Shown here one piece after another: positions 1 to 8,217 of a stretch of DNA of 64,000 bases. Under the pieces are notes generated by a model, which worked only from the letters and a program-made list of their open reading frames with translations, did no database searches and had not been told where the DNA came from. The position numbers and the translations under genes are program-made. Origin of the DNA: Anaerolineaceae bacterium. Its GTDB lineage: Bacteria; Chloroflexota; Anaerolineae; Aggregatilineales; Phototrophicaceae. Numbering within the stretch: position 1 is the first letter of the stretch; every line of letters starts with the position of its first letter. The stretch covers positions 62,001-126,000 of the forward strand of contig JACKCH010000016.1 of NCBI GenBank assembly GCA_020634115.1, read 5' to 3'.

Positions 1-543
1 CCAAAACCGCTCTTTAATTTTAAGCAGGAAGACGACCAACAAATTGCTCAGGATTGTATATTTGTAGAGTGAGTCGCTGTGATATTCGGATAAGAGCTGC
101 GCACATAGACCAGCAAAGACGGAGAAGATCGTTGCATCTAAATAGTGTGGTGGGACAATTTCAGCCAGCAAGAAGGGGAATTCCTCAAATACATTGTCCC
201 CGACATACTGCTTCAAAAATGTCTCCGAAAAAGTGATGAGGTAGCCCTGGTAGGGTTCAATGATTTCAAAGCCTTTCACATGACCCGGATTGGTAAAATA
301 AATCGTATTAGGGCGTGTATCGTAGATATGGCTGTCGAGGATAGAATGCCCATAGCCCTCATGAATGATAACGAAGGTATAGTAGTTAGCGCGAAAGAGA
401 GGTGATTTGCTCGGATACTGTTGACGAAAGGTTTCCGTTGTGTGGATTGTAAACTCAGCTTCCTGGGTAAAGGGGATCCCTAACGCTTCATAAAAACTGG
501 ATAAGGTATCGTAAAGCTTGATCTCTTCGTTTCGTATCTCCAT
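1..543 (-). CDS. AraC-family regulator, N-terminal sensor part (truncated by window edge)
   Basis: An open frame runs from an ATG at 543 down to base 1 with no stop, giving 181 residues. The start reads MEIRNEEIKLYD. The sequence resembles the cupin-like ligand-binding half of AraC-family regulators (segments such as TIYFTNPGHVKGFEI and GYLITFSETFL). The DNA-binding HTH pair would lie beyond the window edge and cannot be seen. The gene looks more AT-rich than the sugar genes beside it, so it may have a different origin. The assignment rests on family resemblance only; the ligand is unknown. Confidence 0.6.
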   Translation of the reverse strand, partial: MEIRNEEIKLYDTLSSFYEALGIPFTQEAEFTIHTTETFRQQYPSKSPLFRANYYTFVIIHEGYGHSILDSHIYDTRPNTIYFTNPGHVKGFEIIEPYQGYLITFSETFLKQYVGDNVFEEFPFLLAEIVPPHYLDATIFSVFAGLCAQLLSEYHSDSLYKYTILSNLLVVFLLKIKERFW

Positions 544-625
544 ATTCAGACTTTATCATACCAATAGCAAAACATCACCAACTTGCCGGGCGAGTCGTCA
601 ACCGGCTGTGATATACCCAAAAGGC

Positions 626-650
626 GTTTTAAGAAATGAACACGGTATTT
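626..650. repeat. 25-bp repeat, copy 1 (possible IS end)
   Basis: GTTTTAAGAAATGAA followed by CACGGTATTT recurs at 55995-56019 with two mismatches. The second copy lies 22 bp after the stop of a transposase remnant, so both copies may be ends of the same insertion-sequence family. No transposase is visible at this copy. Confidence 0.45.
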
Positions 651-657
651 GCCAAAT

Positions 658-708
658 GTAGGGACGCCCAGAAGGGCGTCCGCCGGACAGGCAGAAGCCT
701 GTCCCTAC
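658..708. repeat. Twin-hairpin palindromic repeat (REP/MITE-like)
   Basis: Two perfect hairpins lie side by side: GGACGCCC-agaa-GGGCGTCC (662-681) and GGACAGGC-agaa-GCCTGTCC (685-704). An outer perfect inverted repeat GTAGGGAC/GTCCCTAC spans 658-665 and 701-708. The structure is typical of small dispersed palindromic elements. It lies downstream of the aldolase-like gene ending at 752 and could also help end transcription, though no T-tract is present. A degenerate relative seems to lie near 3190-3225. Confidence 0.6.
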
Positions 709-751
709 AGGACATCCGTATTGCATTACAGTTGTCCGGGTTTTTGCCGCG

Positions 752-1660
752 CTATAGTGAAAGCCCGGCCTCCGCGAATCCGGCTTCCAGCCACTGGCGA
801 ATTTCCTGATATTTGGGACTGTCGAGCGGCGGAAGCTGCATCGGCTTCCGCGGGAAACCCGCGTCGTAGCCCCGTGCATACAGGCCCATCATCGAGACAA
901 TCGTGCTGTCGGTGAAGTGCATCTTGGCGCTGAGATCCATCATCAGCAGATAGAGCCGCTCTGACTTCTCCTGATCGCCCGCTTGTGTGGCCTGCACCAG
1001 TTCGGTCATGATCTCTGGTGCCCAATTGTTCATCCCGCCGATCATCGCCCGCACGCCCATGTAGTAGTAGGGCAACCAGCCTTTGGACGTCCCCAGGATC
1101 AACTGAAAATCCTTTTTGGCGACCTTGGTTTCATAGAAAACCCGGCTCACGAAGCCGACTTCTAGCGGGCTGTCTTTCATCCCGGCTAGCCCCATCGCTT
1201 GCAGCTTGCGCACTGTGTTGACGGTGAACGAAAAACGCGACGTTTCCGGGTTATTGTACGCGAACACCGGCAGCGAGGTCGCCTGGAGGATGTCCTGATA
1301 GAACTGAAGGATCAGGTCTTCGCTATGTTTGTAGTAGAAGGGCGGTACCGCGCCAATGGCGTCCACCCCAATGCGTTCGGCGGCTTGCGCCAGGGCGACG
1401 GTGGAAGCAGTGTCAATGCTCCCGACATGCGCGATCAGGGTTCTGCCGGGGTAGTCCTGGGCGACTTCCCGCGCGGCCTGAAACACCGCCGTGCGCTCTT
1501 CAACGGTCATCAGCGGCCCGGAGCCGTAAGAGCCGGTGAGAAACAGTCCGTCTACGCCCCGGTCAAACATCCAGGCCATGTGCCAACGGGTTTTTTCCAG
1601 GTCAAGCCCGCCGTCCGCGTCAAAAATGGTGATATTCGGAACCAGTGATCCGGTAATCAT
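752..1660 (-). CDS. DHDPS/N-acetylneuraminate-lyase family aldolase (possible 2-keto-3-deoxy sugar-acid aldolase)
   Basis: 302 residues, the normal length for the DapA/NanA/KDG-aldolase TIM-barrel family. The substrate-binding stretch GLFLTGSYGSGPLMTVEER, the catalytic tyrosine in FAYNNPETS and the Schiff-base lysine in GMKDSP are all visible. The family cleaves or forms 2-keto acids with pyruvate as one partner. The start codon overlaps the stop of the FGGY kinase gene (ATGA), so the two are translationally coupled. In this sugar-acid context a KDG-type aldolase is more likely than lysine biosynthesis, but the exact substrate cannot be read from the sequence. Confidence 0.8.
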   Translation of the reverse strand: MITGSLVPNITIFDADGGLDLEKTRWHMAWMFDRGVDGLFLTGSYGSGPLMTVEERTAVFQAAREVAQDYPGRTLIAHVGSIDTASTVALAQAAERIGVDAIGAVPPFYYKHSEDLILQFYQDILQATSLPVFAYNNPETSRFSFTVNTVRKLQAMGLAGMKDSPLEVGFVSRVFYETKVAKKDFQLILGTSKGWLPYYYMGVRAMIGGMNNWAPEIMTELVQATQAGDQEKSERLYLLMMDLSAKMHFTDSTIVSMMGLYARGYDAGFPRKPMQLPPLDSPKYQEIRQWLEAGFAEAGLSL

Positions 1661-3162
1661 GAGACATCTCCTGATGAATTAGCAAAATTCTGTAATTGCT
1701 GGTTAAGCGAACAAAACGCTGCATAGCGCCGCTGGTAAAGCGCGTGCGTGTCCCCGTTGGGCTGGATGAGATGGTCTTCAGGCGGGGCAAACGCCGCGTA
1801 GCTATCGGCCTGGCCTAAAGCGATCCAGCCCATGATCGCCGCGCCGCGCGAGGAGCTTTCCGCAGTGGATGGCACGACGACGGGAACGCCTGCCATGTCG
1901 GCCAGCGCCTGCGGCCAGACTTGTGAGGTCGTGAAGCCGCCGGTCAGATAAATTCTGTGCAGCGCACGGTTGCGCAGCTCCTCAATTGTCTTTGATACGC
2001 GCAGTATTGCGAACAGGATTCCTTCAACCGCTGCCCGCAGGTAATGCTGGGTTTCATGGTGGAAGGTCATGCCATAGAATGCCCCGGTTGACCGGGCGTT
2101 CCAGCCCGGACTCTGTTCCCCGCTAAAATAGGGAATGAACAACAGGTCGCCTGCGCCGGGGGGAGCGGCTGCTGCCTGCTGGTCGGCCTCACGGAATAAC
2201 TGCTCGGTAGACCGGTGCTGTCCACCCCGGAGCATCTGTTTGAGAATCCACTCATAGGTCGCGCCACCGCTGCCGATGATACCGCCCACCACCCAACCGC
2301 CGGTATCGGCCACATACGTCCAAAGCCGACCCTGTCCATCCACCTGCGGAACAGGGGTGAAAAAGCGGGCGGCGGCACTCGTCCCGATATTGACGGCGAG
2401 TGTACCCTCTGCCGTTGCGCCGACACCGATATTGGCGAGCGGTGCATCCCCCGCGCCGACGATCAACGGTGTGCCGGGCGGAATGCCGGTAGTCGCGCTG
2501 ATTTCCGGCAGCCAGTCATGCAGGATGTGGCGGGTGGAAACCAGTTCCGGCAGATGGTCGGGCGTAATCCCGCCGAGCGCCAGTGCCTCGCTATCCCACT
2601 TGAAGCGAGTGATGTCCAGCAGGCCGGAGGCCGAAGCCGTAGACCAGTCGGCCAAGAGTCGCCCGGTGAGCCGGTACAGCACATAATCTTTGATGGACAC
2701 AAACTTTACCCGTTGGGGCAGTTCAAGCTGGGTTTTCAGCCAGCGAATCTTGGCGAGCGGATAGATGGCCTGCGTCGGGCAGCCGGTGCGCTGAACCAGG
2801 TCAGCCGAAGCCGCCCCCTGCAGCGCCGCTATCTGGTCGTCACTGCGGGTATCACCCCAGGTCAGTGAGTTGCACAGCGGTGTCCCCCCCTCGTCGAGGG
2901 CGAGGATGCTGTACATCTGCGCACTGAAGGTCACACCAGCCAATGTTATCCCGGCGGGAATATGCTGGATGGCCTGCTTTAGCGTCTCGATGACCGCACT
3001 GGCGATGGTGTTCGGGTCCTGCTCGTTCCAGCCGGGCCGGGGAAACAGCATGGGGTAGGGCGTGCGGACGTGCTGGAGATAGTGGGCATCGGCGTCGAAC
3101 AGGACGGCCCGCACGCCACTCGTCCCCACATCTACTGCCAGAATCACCCTCTCATGACCCAC
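1657..3162 (-). CDS. FGGY-family carbohydrate kinase (gluconokinase/xylulokinase-like)
   Basis: 501 residues, full length for FGGY kinases, which phosphorylate sugars or polyols with ATP. The N-terminal phosphate-binding motif AVDVGTSGVRAVLFD, the central VGAGDAPLANIGVGA and the C-terminal YLTGGFTTSQVWPQALADM are present. The protein is cytoplasmic. It sits between a royal-jelly-like protein gene (upstream) and the aldolase gene (4-bp overlap downstream). With the aldolase it could form a gluconate/ketodeoxy-acid route; sugar specificity is inference. Confidence 0.82.
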   Translation of the reverse strand: MGHERVILAVDVGTSGVRAVLFDADAHYLQHVRTPYPMLFPRPGWNEQDPNTIASAVIETLKQAIQHIPAGITLAGVTFSAQMYSILALDEGGTPLCNSLTWGDTRSDDQIAALQGAASADLVQRTGCPTQAIYPLAKIRWLKTQLELPQRVKFVSIKDYVLYRLTGRLLADWSTASASGLLDITRFKWDSEALALGGITPDHLPELVSTRHILHDWLPEISATTGIPPGTPLIVGAGDAPLANIGVGATAEGTLAVNIGTSAAARFFTPVPQVDGQGRLWTYVADTGGWVVGGIIGSGGATYEWILKQMLRGGQHRSTEQLFREADQQAAAAPPGAGDLLFIPYFSGEQSPGWNARSTGAFYGMTFHHETQHYLRAAVEGILFAILRVSKTIEELRNRALHRIYLTGGFTTSQVWPQALADMAGVPVVVPSTAESSSRGAAIMGWIALGQADSYAAFAPPEDHLIQPNGDTHALYQRRYAAFCSLNQQLQNFANSSGDVS

Positions 3163-3276
3163 GAAACGCTCCTGTGAAAATAAGGTTGGTTGACGGTCAG
3201 CGGACAGGGCAGGCCCAGTCCCTACCGAATCTGAGGGTAAAGATATCCAACGGGGCGTCCGCTGGAAGCCACCGGT

Positions 3277-4422
3277 TTACTGCGCGTATAGATAGGACTT
3301 CACACCCGCGCCCAGATAGGCTTTCCAGACGACCAGGTTATACGGGTAATTCCAGTCCAAGTCGCCGCCGAAGAGTTCGTGCAGCCGGTTGCTGTTGAAA
3401 ATCAGGTAGCCATTGTTGTCAAAGGTCATCCCGTCCACCCAGATCATACGCTCATCAGTGATGAAGGGCTGATACTGGCGGGTCGCCGGGTCGTAGATAC
3501 CAATTCCCTGGCCTTCGAGCATGGTGTAGTAAATCAGGCCGCGATTGTCCGCGCCCAATCCATCGGTATTCGTGCCTTTGTCGCCCAGGTCAACTACCGC
3601 CGCTTCCAGCACTGCGTGGGGGGTAGTCATATCCTGAATGAGGGCGGTGTCAATCGCGTACAGGTGGCGTGCCGTCAATGCGCACCAGTACAAGGTCTTG
3701 CGATCTGCTGAAAGGGCGATACCGTCCGCACCGGTGCGCATCGGGCGGTCTTTCCACACCGGAGTCCCGGCAATCTTGAACCAGTAGTCCGGCACATCCT
3801 GGGTGCTGACGTGCTGGTGCAGAATCCGGCGGAATTCCCCGGTTTTGATGTTGTAGACAATCAGGCCACCCTGCAAGGGGTCGGTGAAGATGCCGGAGTC
3901 GGCGATATAGGCGAAGCCATTGGCGTTATCTACCATGATGTCATTGAGGAACGAGGCTTCGTAGGACGCGATTTCATCCGGGATTTTGGCGGAGAACACT
4001 AGCTTGTTTTCCGTTAAGTCCCAGCAGACCAGTTTCTGCGCGCCATCCATGCACGGCTGCCCTTCGATATGCCCCTGATCTAGGAACCAGGCCCGGTTCA
4101 GTTCGTCAATCTCCCAACCCAGCACACTTTGCAGCGCGGCAGGATCGCCCACCGCGTTCATTTCCCAACTGGGATAGGCGTTGAGCAGCGGCTTGCCATC
4201 CACGATTTCAATCCGGTTCACCGTAGCCGGGATGCCGGGCGACCAGCGCGGCACGGAGAGATAATAATTGCCCGCGCGATCCCGCTTGAAACCGGCGGCC
4301 ATCGCCCCTTTCCAGTATTCATGGTCGTAAAAGTCTTTTTTCATCGCCTCGTCGGGGAAAATCCACTCCAGACGACTCCAGTGGAACAGGATTTCGTAGT
4401 CTCCTGGCTGCTGGGTACTCAT
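3277..4422 (-). CDS. Major royal jelly protein / SMP-30-like beta-propeller (possible lactonase)
   Basis: 381 residues from the ATG at 4422, chosen because GGAGG lies 8 bp upstream; an in-frame extension to 4500 lacks a better site. The sequence has the MRJP/Yellow-like propeller features RWSPGIPATVNRI, NGFAYIADSG and NTDGLGADNRGLIYYTM. Bacterial relatives are often annotated as gluconolactonase-like. No clear signal peptide is visible. It is the first gene of the minus-strand set with the FGGY kinase and aldolase, so hydrolysis of a sugar lactone before phosphorylation is a plausible role, but the family also has non-enzymatic members. Confidence 0.7.
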   Translation of the reverse strand: MSTQQPGDYEILFHWSRLEWIFPDEAMKKDFYDHEYWKGAMAAGFKRDRAGNYYLSVPRWSPGIPATVNRIEIVDGKPLLNAYPSWEMNAVGDPAALQSVLGWEIDELNRAWFLDQGHIEGQPCMDGAQKLVCWDLTENKLVFSAKIPDEIASYEASFLNDIMVDNANGFAYIADSGIFTDPLQGGLIVYNIKTGEFRRILHQHVSTQDVPDYWFKIAGTPVWKDRPMRTGADGIALSADRKTLYWCALTARHLYAIDTALIQDMTTPHAVLEAAVVDLGDKGTNTDGLGADNRGLIYYTMLEGQGIGIYDPATRQYQPFITDERMIWVDGMTFDNNGYLIFNSNRLHELFGGDLDWNYPYNLVVWKAYLGAGVKSYLYAQ

Positions 4423-4539
4423 CAATGCGGCCTCCATCCAGTAAACCGTGTGGTTCACCCGGTCATCTTCGCCTTTACACAACCCAGCAGGGGGATGCAA
4501 TCCGGCAGCGGGGATGATACGGGCGCTGTTTTTGCCAGC

Positions 4540-4568
4540 AGTCTAACATTTTGCTGAAATTATGTCAA
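4540..4568 (-). promoter_or_regulatory. Sigma70-type promoter for the royal-jelly/FGGY/aldolase operon
   Basis: On the minus strand TTGACA (4568-4563) is followed by exactly 17 bp and TAGACT (4545-4540). The predicted start of transcription near 4532 leaves about 110 bases of leader before the ATG at 4422. Confidence 0.65.
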
Positions 4569-4685
4569 TATATCATGCTGTCATTACAGGAAGGCATGGG
4601 AACGATTTTTTGTGCGGATTGCAGGGAATGGCGGTCGTGCGGTGTTGCCGCAGAGAGGACACTTCGGCTGTCCGCCTGGCCGATC

Positions 4686-5471
4686 TCAAGGTGTGACCGG
4701 CGGTAGATTGTACTCAAACTGGAACCGCGATTTGTCGCCGCGCCGCCAGGCCGTGTAAAACTCGACTGGCAAACCATTGTCCGAATAGGCCGTATTTTCG
4801 ATAAACATGATCGGAAAGCCGGGGTCAACTTCCAGCAGTTGGGCGACGACGGTCTCCGCAGCGATAGCCTCAATGCTGCGTTTCACCCGGAGAATCTCCA
4901 CGCCATAATCTTTCCGAAAGGTCTGGTACAGTGACCGGTTGGAAAAATCAATCGAGAGGAGATTGGGGAATAGTTTCTCCGGCAGATAGGAGTTGACGAC
5001 CAGAACCGGCTGCTTGAGGATGTAGCGCAGCCGCCGCAACAGAATCACATTTTCATCATTGAGAAGCTGCAATTCCTGGCGGATCGCATGGGATACGGGG
5101 GTGATCTTCAATTCCAGGACACGGGTTTCGATCAGATACCCTTGCTTGTTGATGGAGTCGCTGAAGCCAATGCTTGTACCCGACCAGGCTTCCATGAATT
5201 TAGGATGGGCGACGAAGGTGCCAACGCCTTTTTCACGAGTCAGGAGGCCTTCGGTGACCAGGGCATCCAGCGCCTCGCGGACGGTGGTTCGGCTGAGTTG
5301 GAACAAATCGCAAAGCTGGTTTTCACTGGGAAGCTGGTCGCCCGGACTGAAGCGGTTGCCGGTGATTTCAGCACGGATGATTTCCCGAAGCTGGTAATGG
5401 TAAGGGACCGGGCTGGTTTTATCAATCTGACCTGAAAACGGGTCACTTCCGTGATTATACGTCATAGACAC
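4686..5471 (-). CDS. GntR-family (HutC/UTRA) transcriptional regulator
   Basis: 261 residues. The N-terminal winged HTH of the GntR type covers about residues 20-90 (YHYQLREIIRAEI, GDQLPSENQLCDLFQLSRT, TVREALDALVTEGLL, REKGVGTFVA). A UTRA effector-binding domain follows (DENVILLRRLRYILKQPVL to the end). This subfamily usually represses adjacent sugar or amino-acid uptake genes until a phosphosugar-like ligand binds. It is divergent from the decarboxylase/ABC operon and lies behind the kinase/aldolase operon. The palindrome at 5606-5619 is the likely operator. Confidence 0.88.
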   Translation of the reverse strand: MSMTYNHGSDPFSGQIDKTSPVPYHYQLREIIRAEITGNRFSPGDQLPSENQLCDLFQLSRTTVREALDALVTEGLLTREKGVGTFVAHPKFMEAWSGTSIGFSDSINKQGYLIETRVLELKITPVSHAIRQELQLLNDENVILLRRLRYILKQPVLVVNSYLPEKLFPNLLSIDFSNRSLYQTFRKDYGVEILRVKRSIEAIAAETVVAQLLEVDPGFPIMFIENTAYSDNGLPVEFYTAWRRGDKSRFQFEYNLPPVTP

Positions 5472-5527
5472 TCCTGATTAGGCTGTCTGGCAGCCGGATA
5501 AGTGGTTTGCGATTTCAATATGTAAAC

Positions 5528-5555
5528 ATTGTAATCGAAAGCTTTGTAATGACAA
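5528..5555 (-). promoter_or_regulatory. Likely promoter of the GntR regulator gene
   Basis: Minus strand: TTGTCA (5555-5550), 16 bp, TACAAT (5533-5528). It lies 57 bp upstream of the regulator start and points towards it. Confidence 0.5.
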
Positions 5556-5605
5556 GGTAACAACCACTGGTTGCGGAGTCGATCACCAGCCACCAAAAAT
5601 GGTTT

Positions 5606-5619
5606 CCTGTCATGACAGG
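5606..5619. promoter_or_regulatory. Perfect 14-bp palindrome, candidate GntR operator
   Basis: CCTGTCATGACAGG is a perfect palindrome with the GT-N4-AC core typical of GntR-family sites. It sits 9 bp upstream of the -35 box of the plus-strand promoter and between the two divergent promoters, so one bound dimer could control both. A related imperfect copy (TTGACAGGTCATCAA) overlaps the -35 at 5628. Confidence 0.5.
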
Positions 5620-5627
5620 GTGATAGG

Positions 5628-5656
5628 TTGACAGGTCATCAACTGCATGTTATATT
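5628..5656 (+). promoter_or_regulatory. Strong sigma70-type promoter of the decarboxylase/ABC operon
   Basis: TTGACA (5628-5633), 17 bp, TATATT (5651-5656). Transcription would start near 5663, leaving about 85 bases before the ATG at 5748. Confidence 0.7.
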
Positions 5657-5747
5657 GTACATACTGTCAATAGCGGCAAGGAATAAACCCGGCCTGAAAC
5701 GCTAAAAACATCGCTGAGTCAAGATTATTTAGATAATAGAGGCTGAT

Positions 5748-6479
5748 ATGTCCCTAAAATATCAAGATTGGCCTTTTAGCAATCCCGTTGTTTCCCATCT
5801 CTACGGAAAACCTCCGCTTGTCTGGCGGGATATGCGCGTGCAGTTGGTGGTTTATGAAACTGACATTGCCAACGTTGCCCGCGTTATTCCTGCTCCACTT
5901 GAACCACGCAGCAACATCGTCATTACCTGGGTATCCGAATTCCAATTGGGGACTACGCAAGGTGCTTTTTCGGAATTCGCCGTCTACGTCCAGGTGAAAT
6001 ACAAGGACTACGAGGGTGACTACGAACCTTTCCTGTATGTGAATACCCATCTGCCACTGACCGGTGGCAGGGAAATCTGGGGCTTTCAAAAGAAGATGGC
6101 CGACATTTCCCTCCGGCACGAACAGGAGGCGGTCATTGGGCGCGTAGACCGGCTGGATCACGCAATCTTCAAGGGGCTGGTTGTGCCGGAATACGAGGCC
6201 AGCATGGATGAAATCCCCTGGAGTCCACATGGCGTGTTCTCGCTGAAGTACATTCCCTCAGCCGAAGAAGGCGGCACGCCTATCCGTGAGCTGATTCTGA
6301 CCGAGGGGCAGTTCACCGCCCAGGCGGGCAAGTTCTTTGGTGGGCGGGGTTCGGTCAACTTTGAGCGCTCTGAAATTGACCCCACTTACCTGCTGGAACC
6401 GCTGAAGATTCACGGTGGGTTTTACGGCCAGGGTGATCTTTACCTGCCCTTCGGCAAGGTGGTTCACGACTACAAATAA
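5748..6479 (+). CDS. Acetoacetate decarboxylase family protein
   Basis: 243 residues, typical length. The family hallmark GGREIWGFQKKMADI is present, including the paired lysines of which one forms the Schiff base in true acetoacetate decarboxylase. In this family members outside solvent-forming clostridia often act on other beta-keto or sugar-derived acids, so the reaction is not certain. It is the first gene behind the strong promoter at 5628, ahead of the ABC importer, which ties it to sugar use rather than to acetone formation. Confidence 0.8.
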   Translation: MSLKYQDWPFSNPVVSHLYGKPPLVWRDMRVQLVVYETDIANVARVIPAPLEPRSNIVITWVSEFQLGTTQGAFSEFAVYVQVKYKDYEGDYEPFLYVNTHLPLTGGREIWGFQKKMADISLRHEQEAVIGRVDRLDHAIFKGLVVPEYEASMDEIPWSPHGVFSLKYIPSAEEGGTPIRELILTEGQFTAQAGKFFGGRGSVNFERSEIDPTYLLEPLKIHGGFYGQGDLYLPFGKVVHDYK

Positions 6480-6656
6480 GCTTCCCAGGCACTAGCTGGC
6501 GACTTGCTCGTGTCCACACGAAGAGGGGGGCGGGCTGATCCGAACAGCTATCGTTGGCGTTTGAAACGGATTCCCAGGAAAGGAGGTGTTTGGTCGCTGT
6601 CTCATACCTGTTATTCAATTATAGATAGTTCTATTAGAGGGATGAGGAAAGAGTAC

Positions 6657-8096
6657 ATGAACACTAGAAAGTATAAATTTGTACTTGCGGTTTTAATGGT
6701 CGCATTGGTATTCCCCCTTGCTGCCGTCACACTTCATGCTCAGGACCAGATCACCATTAATTGGGCAACCATCGCGGGTTTCTATACGGATTGGGCCGAA
6801 CAGGTTGCCCAACAGTACACGGCTGAGACCGGGGTGAATATCAACATTGTCGGCATCGACTTCCCGCAGCTCTACCAGAACGAAGTACTGGAATCGGTTG
6901 GTGACACCGGAGCCTACGACATCCTGACTTATGATGTCGGTTGGAAGGCAGAATTCTCTGAGAACGGTTATCTGCTGGCGTTGGACGATATGGTTGCCGG
7001 GAACGAGCGTGCACAGGCCGCCCTCGCTGACATCCATCCCGCTCTGCTGGAAACCACCAGCCACTGGCGTGGTCAAACCTACGGGCTGCCTTACTACACC
7101 TTCACGATGGGCTACTTCTATCGCTGCGATCTGTTTGAAGACCCGACCGAGCAGGCGGCCTTCATGGATCGCTACGGCTATTCGCTGAGCTTCCCGCGTA
7201 CCTATACCCAGATGGCCGACATTGCTGAATTCTTTCGGCGTCAGCCGGGCGATACGCTCAAGGGCGAAACGCTGGACGGTGACTTCTACGGCATCGGCCT
7301 GATGGCTGGGCGCTTCCCGCAGGTTCAGGACGAGATCGACTCCATCGCCTGGACATCTGGCGCTAAGGTCATTAATGATGATGGCACGCCTGGCACCACA
7401 TCCTATATGTTCTTGAGCGCGGTTGATCTGTATGTCAACCAACTGCTGCCCTATGCCCCTCCGGGTGCCACCAGTTCGGCCTTTGACGAGGTTGTTGCCC
7501 AGATGCGCCAGGGTCTGATTGCCCAGACGGCGGCTTTCTATCTGGATCAGTATCCCAACATGATTAAGACTGAGACCGAAGTGCCAGGCGCTCGCATCTG
7601 CACAGCTCCGGCACCCGGTGGTCATACCTGGGTGGGTGCGTTTGGTCTGGGTGTATCCCCCGACTCAGCACACACGGCGGAGGCCTTTGACTTCATTTCC
7701 TGGCTATCCAGCCCTGAAGCGCAGCGTCCGTTTGCTGAGGGCGGTGGCTCCAGTGCCTTGACGAGCATCCTGACCGATGAAGCGCTGATCCAGGCCAACC
7801 CGCTGACAATGGGACACTATCCGACCCTGTTGCAGGTGCTTGACCATACGGCAGAGTCTAATTTCTACCCGAACTACTACTTTGTCCCACAGGGCGGCAA
7901 GATTTACGACGAGATGACGACCTACTATTCGGCGGCGGCCAGCCATGAGCAGACCATCGAAGAAGCCATGACGAACTTCGCGCAGGCGGTTGACCGTATC
8001 TGCGGCGGGCCGTGTGAAGTTGCTAATGATGCGCTGGGGGCGGACTATACGCCCATCCCTGAGCCATTCCCCTATCAACGCTACTACGGGCGTTAG
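6657..8096 (+). CDS. ABC transporter substrate-binding protein (sugar/polyol type, family 1)
   Basis: 479 residues from the ATG at 6657 (MNTRKYKFVL), preferred over the in-frame extension to 6504 because a clean signal peptide (MNTRKYKFVLAVLMVALVFP, then LAAVTLHAQ) begins here and AGGAAAGAG precedes it. The mature part has the shape of sugar-binding proteins (YDILTYDVGWKAEFSENGYL, YGLPYYTFTMGYFYR, FDFISWLSSPEAQRPFAEGG). No lipobox cysteine is seen at the cleavage site. It is followed directly by the permease genes. It would bind the substrate outside the membrane; which sugar or polyol is unknown. Confidence 0.85.
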   Translation: MNTRKYKFVLAVLMVALVFPLAAVTLHAQDQITINWATIAGFYTDWAEQVAQQYTAETGVNINIVGIDFPQLYQNEVLESVGDTGAYDILTYDVGWKAEFSENGYLLALDDMVAGNERAQAALADIHPALLETTSHWRGQTYGLPYYTFTMGYFYRCDLFEDPTEQAAFMDRYGYSLSFPRTYTQMADIAEFFRRQPGDTLKGETLDGDFYGIGLMAGRFPQVQDEIDSIAWTSGAKVINDDGTPGTTSYMFLSAVDLYVNQLLPYAPPGATSSAFDEVVAQMRQGLIAQTAAFYLDQYPNMIKTETEVPGARICTAPAPGGHTWVGAFGLGVSPDSAHTAEAFDFISWLSSPEAQRPFAEGGGSSALTSILTDEALIQANPLTMGHYPTLLQVLDHTAESNFYPNYYFVPQGGKIYDEMTTYYSAAASHEQTIEEAMTNFAQAVDRICGGPCEVANDALGADYTPIPEPFPYQRYYGR

Positions 8097-8217
8097 GGGC
8101 CACGCACGCATAGATTGAAGTACGGGTTGGCATGGGGTGCGGCACACGGCCCCATGCCAGCGCCGAAACCTGACTTATTGTTCTTTATGACTTTTTGAGA
8201 GAGCTGGAGCAGACCCA

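Noticed and set aside
5748..6479. Reading the ADC-family gene as part of an acetone pathway
   Set aside because: No CoA-transferase or thiolase genes lie nearby; the context is sugar import.
6577..6592. AGGAAAGGAGGTG as the ribosome-binding site of the binding protein gene
   Set aside because: It lies about 65 bp before the signal-peptide start and only a frame of about a dozen codons follows it; no good start codon is at the right distance for the main gene.
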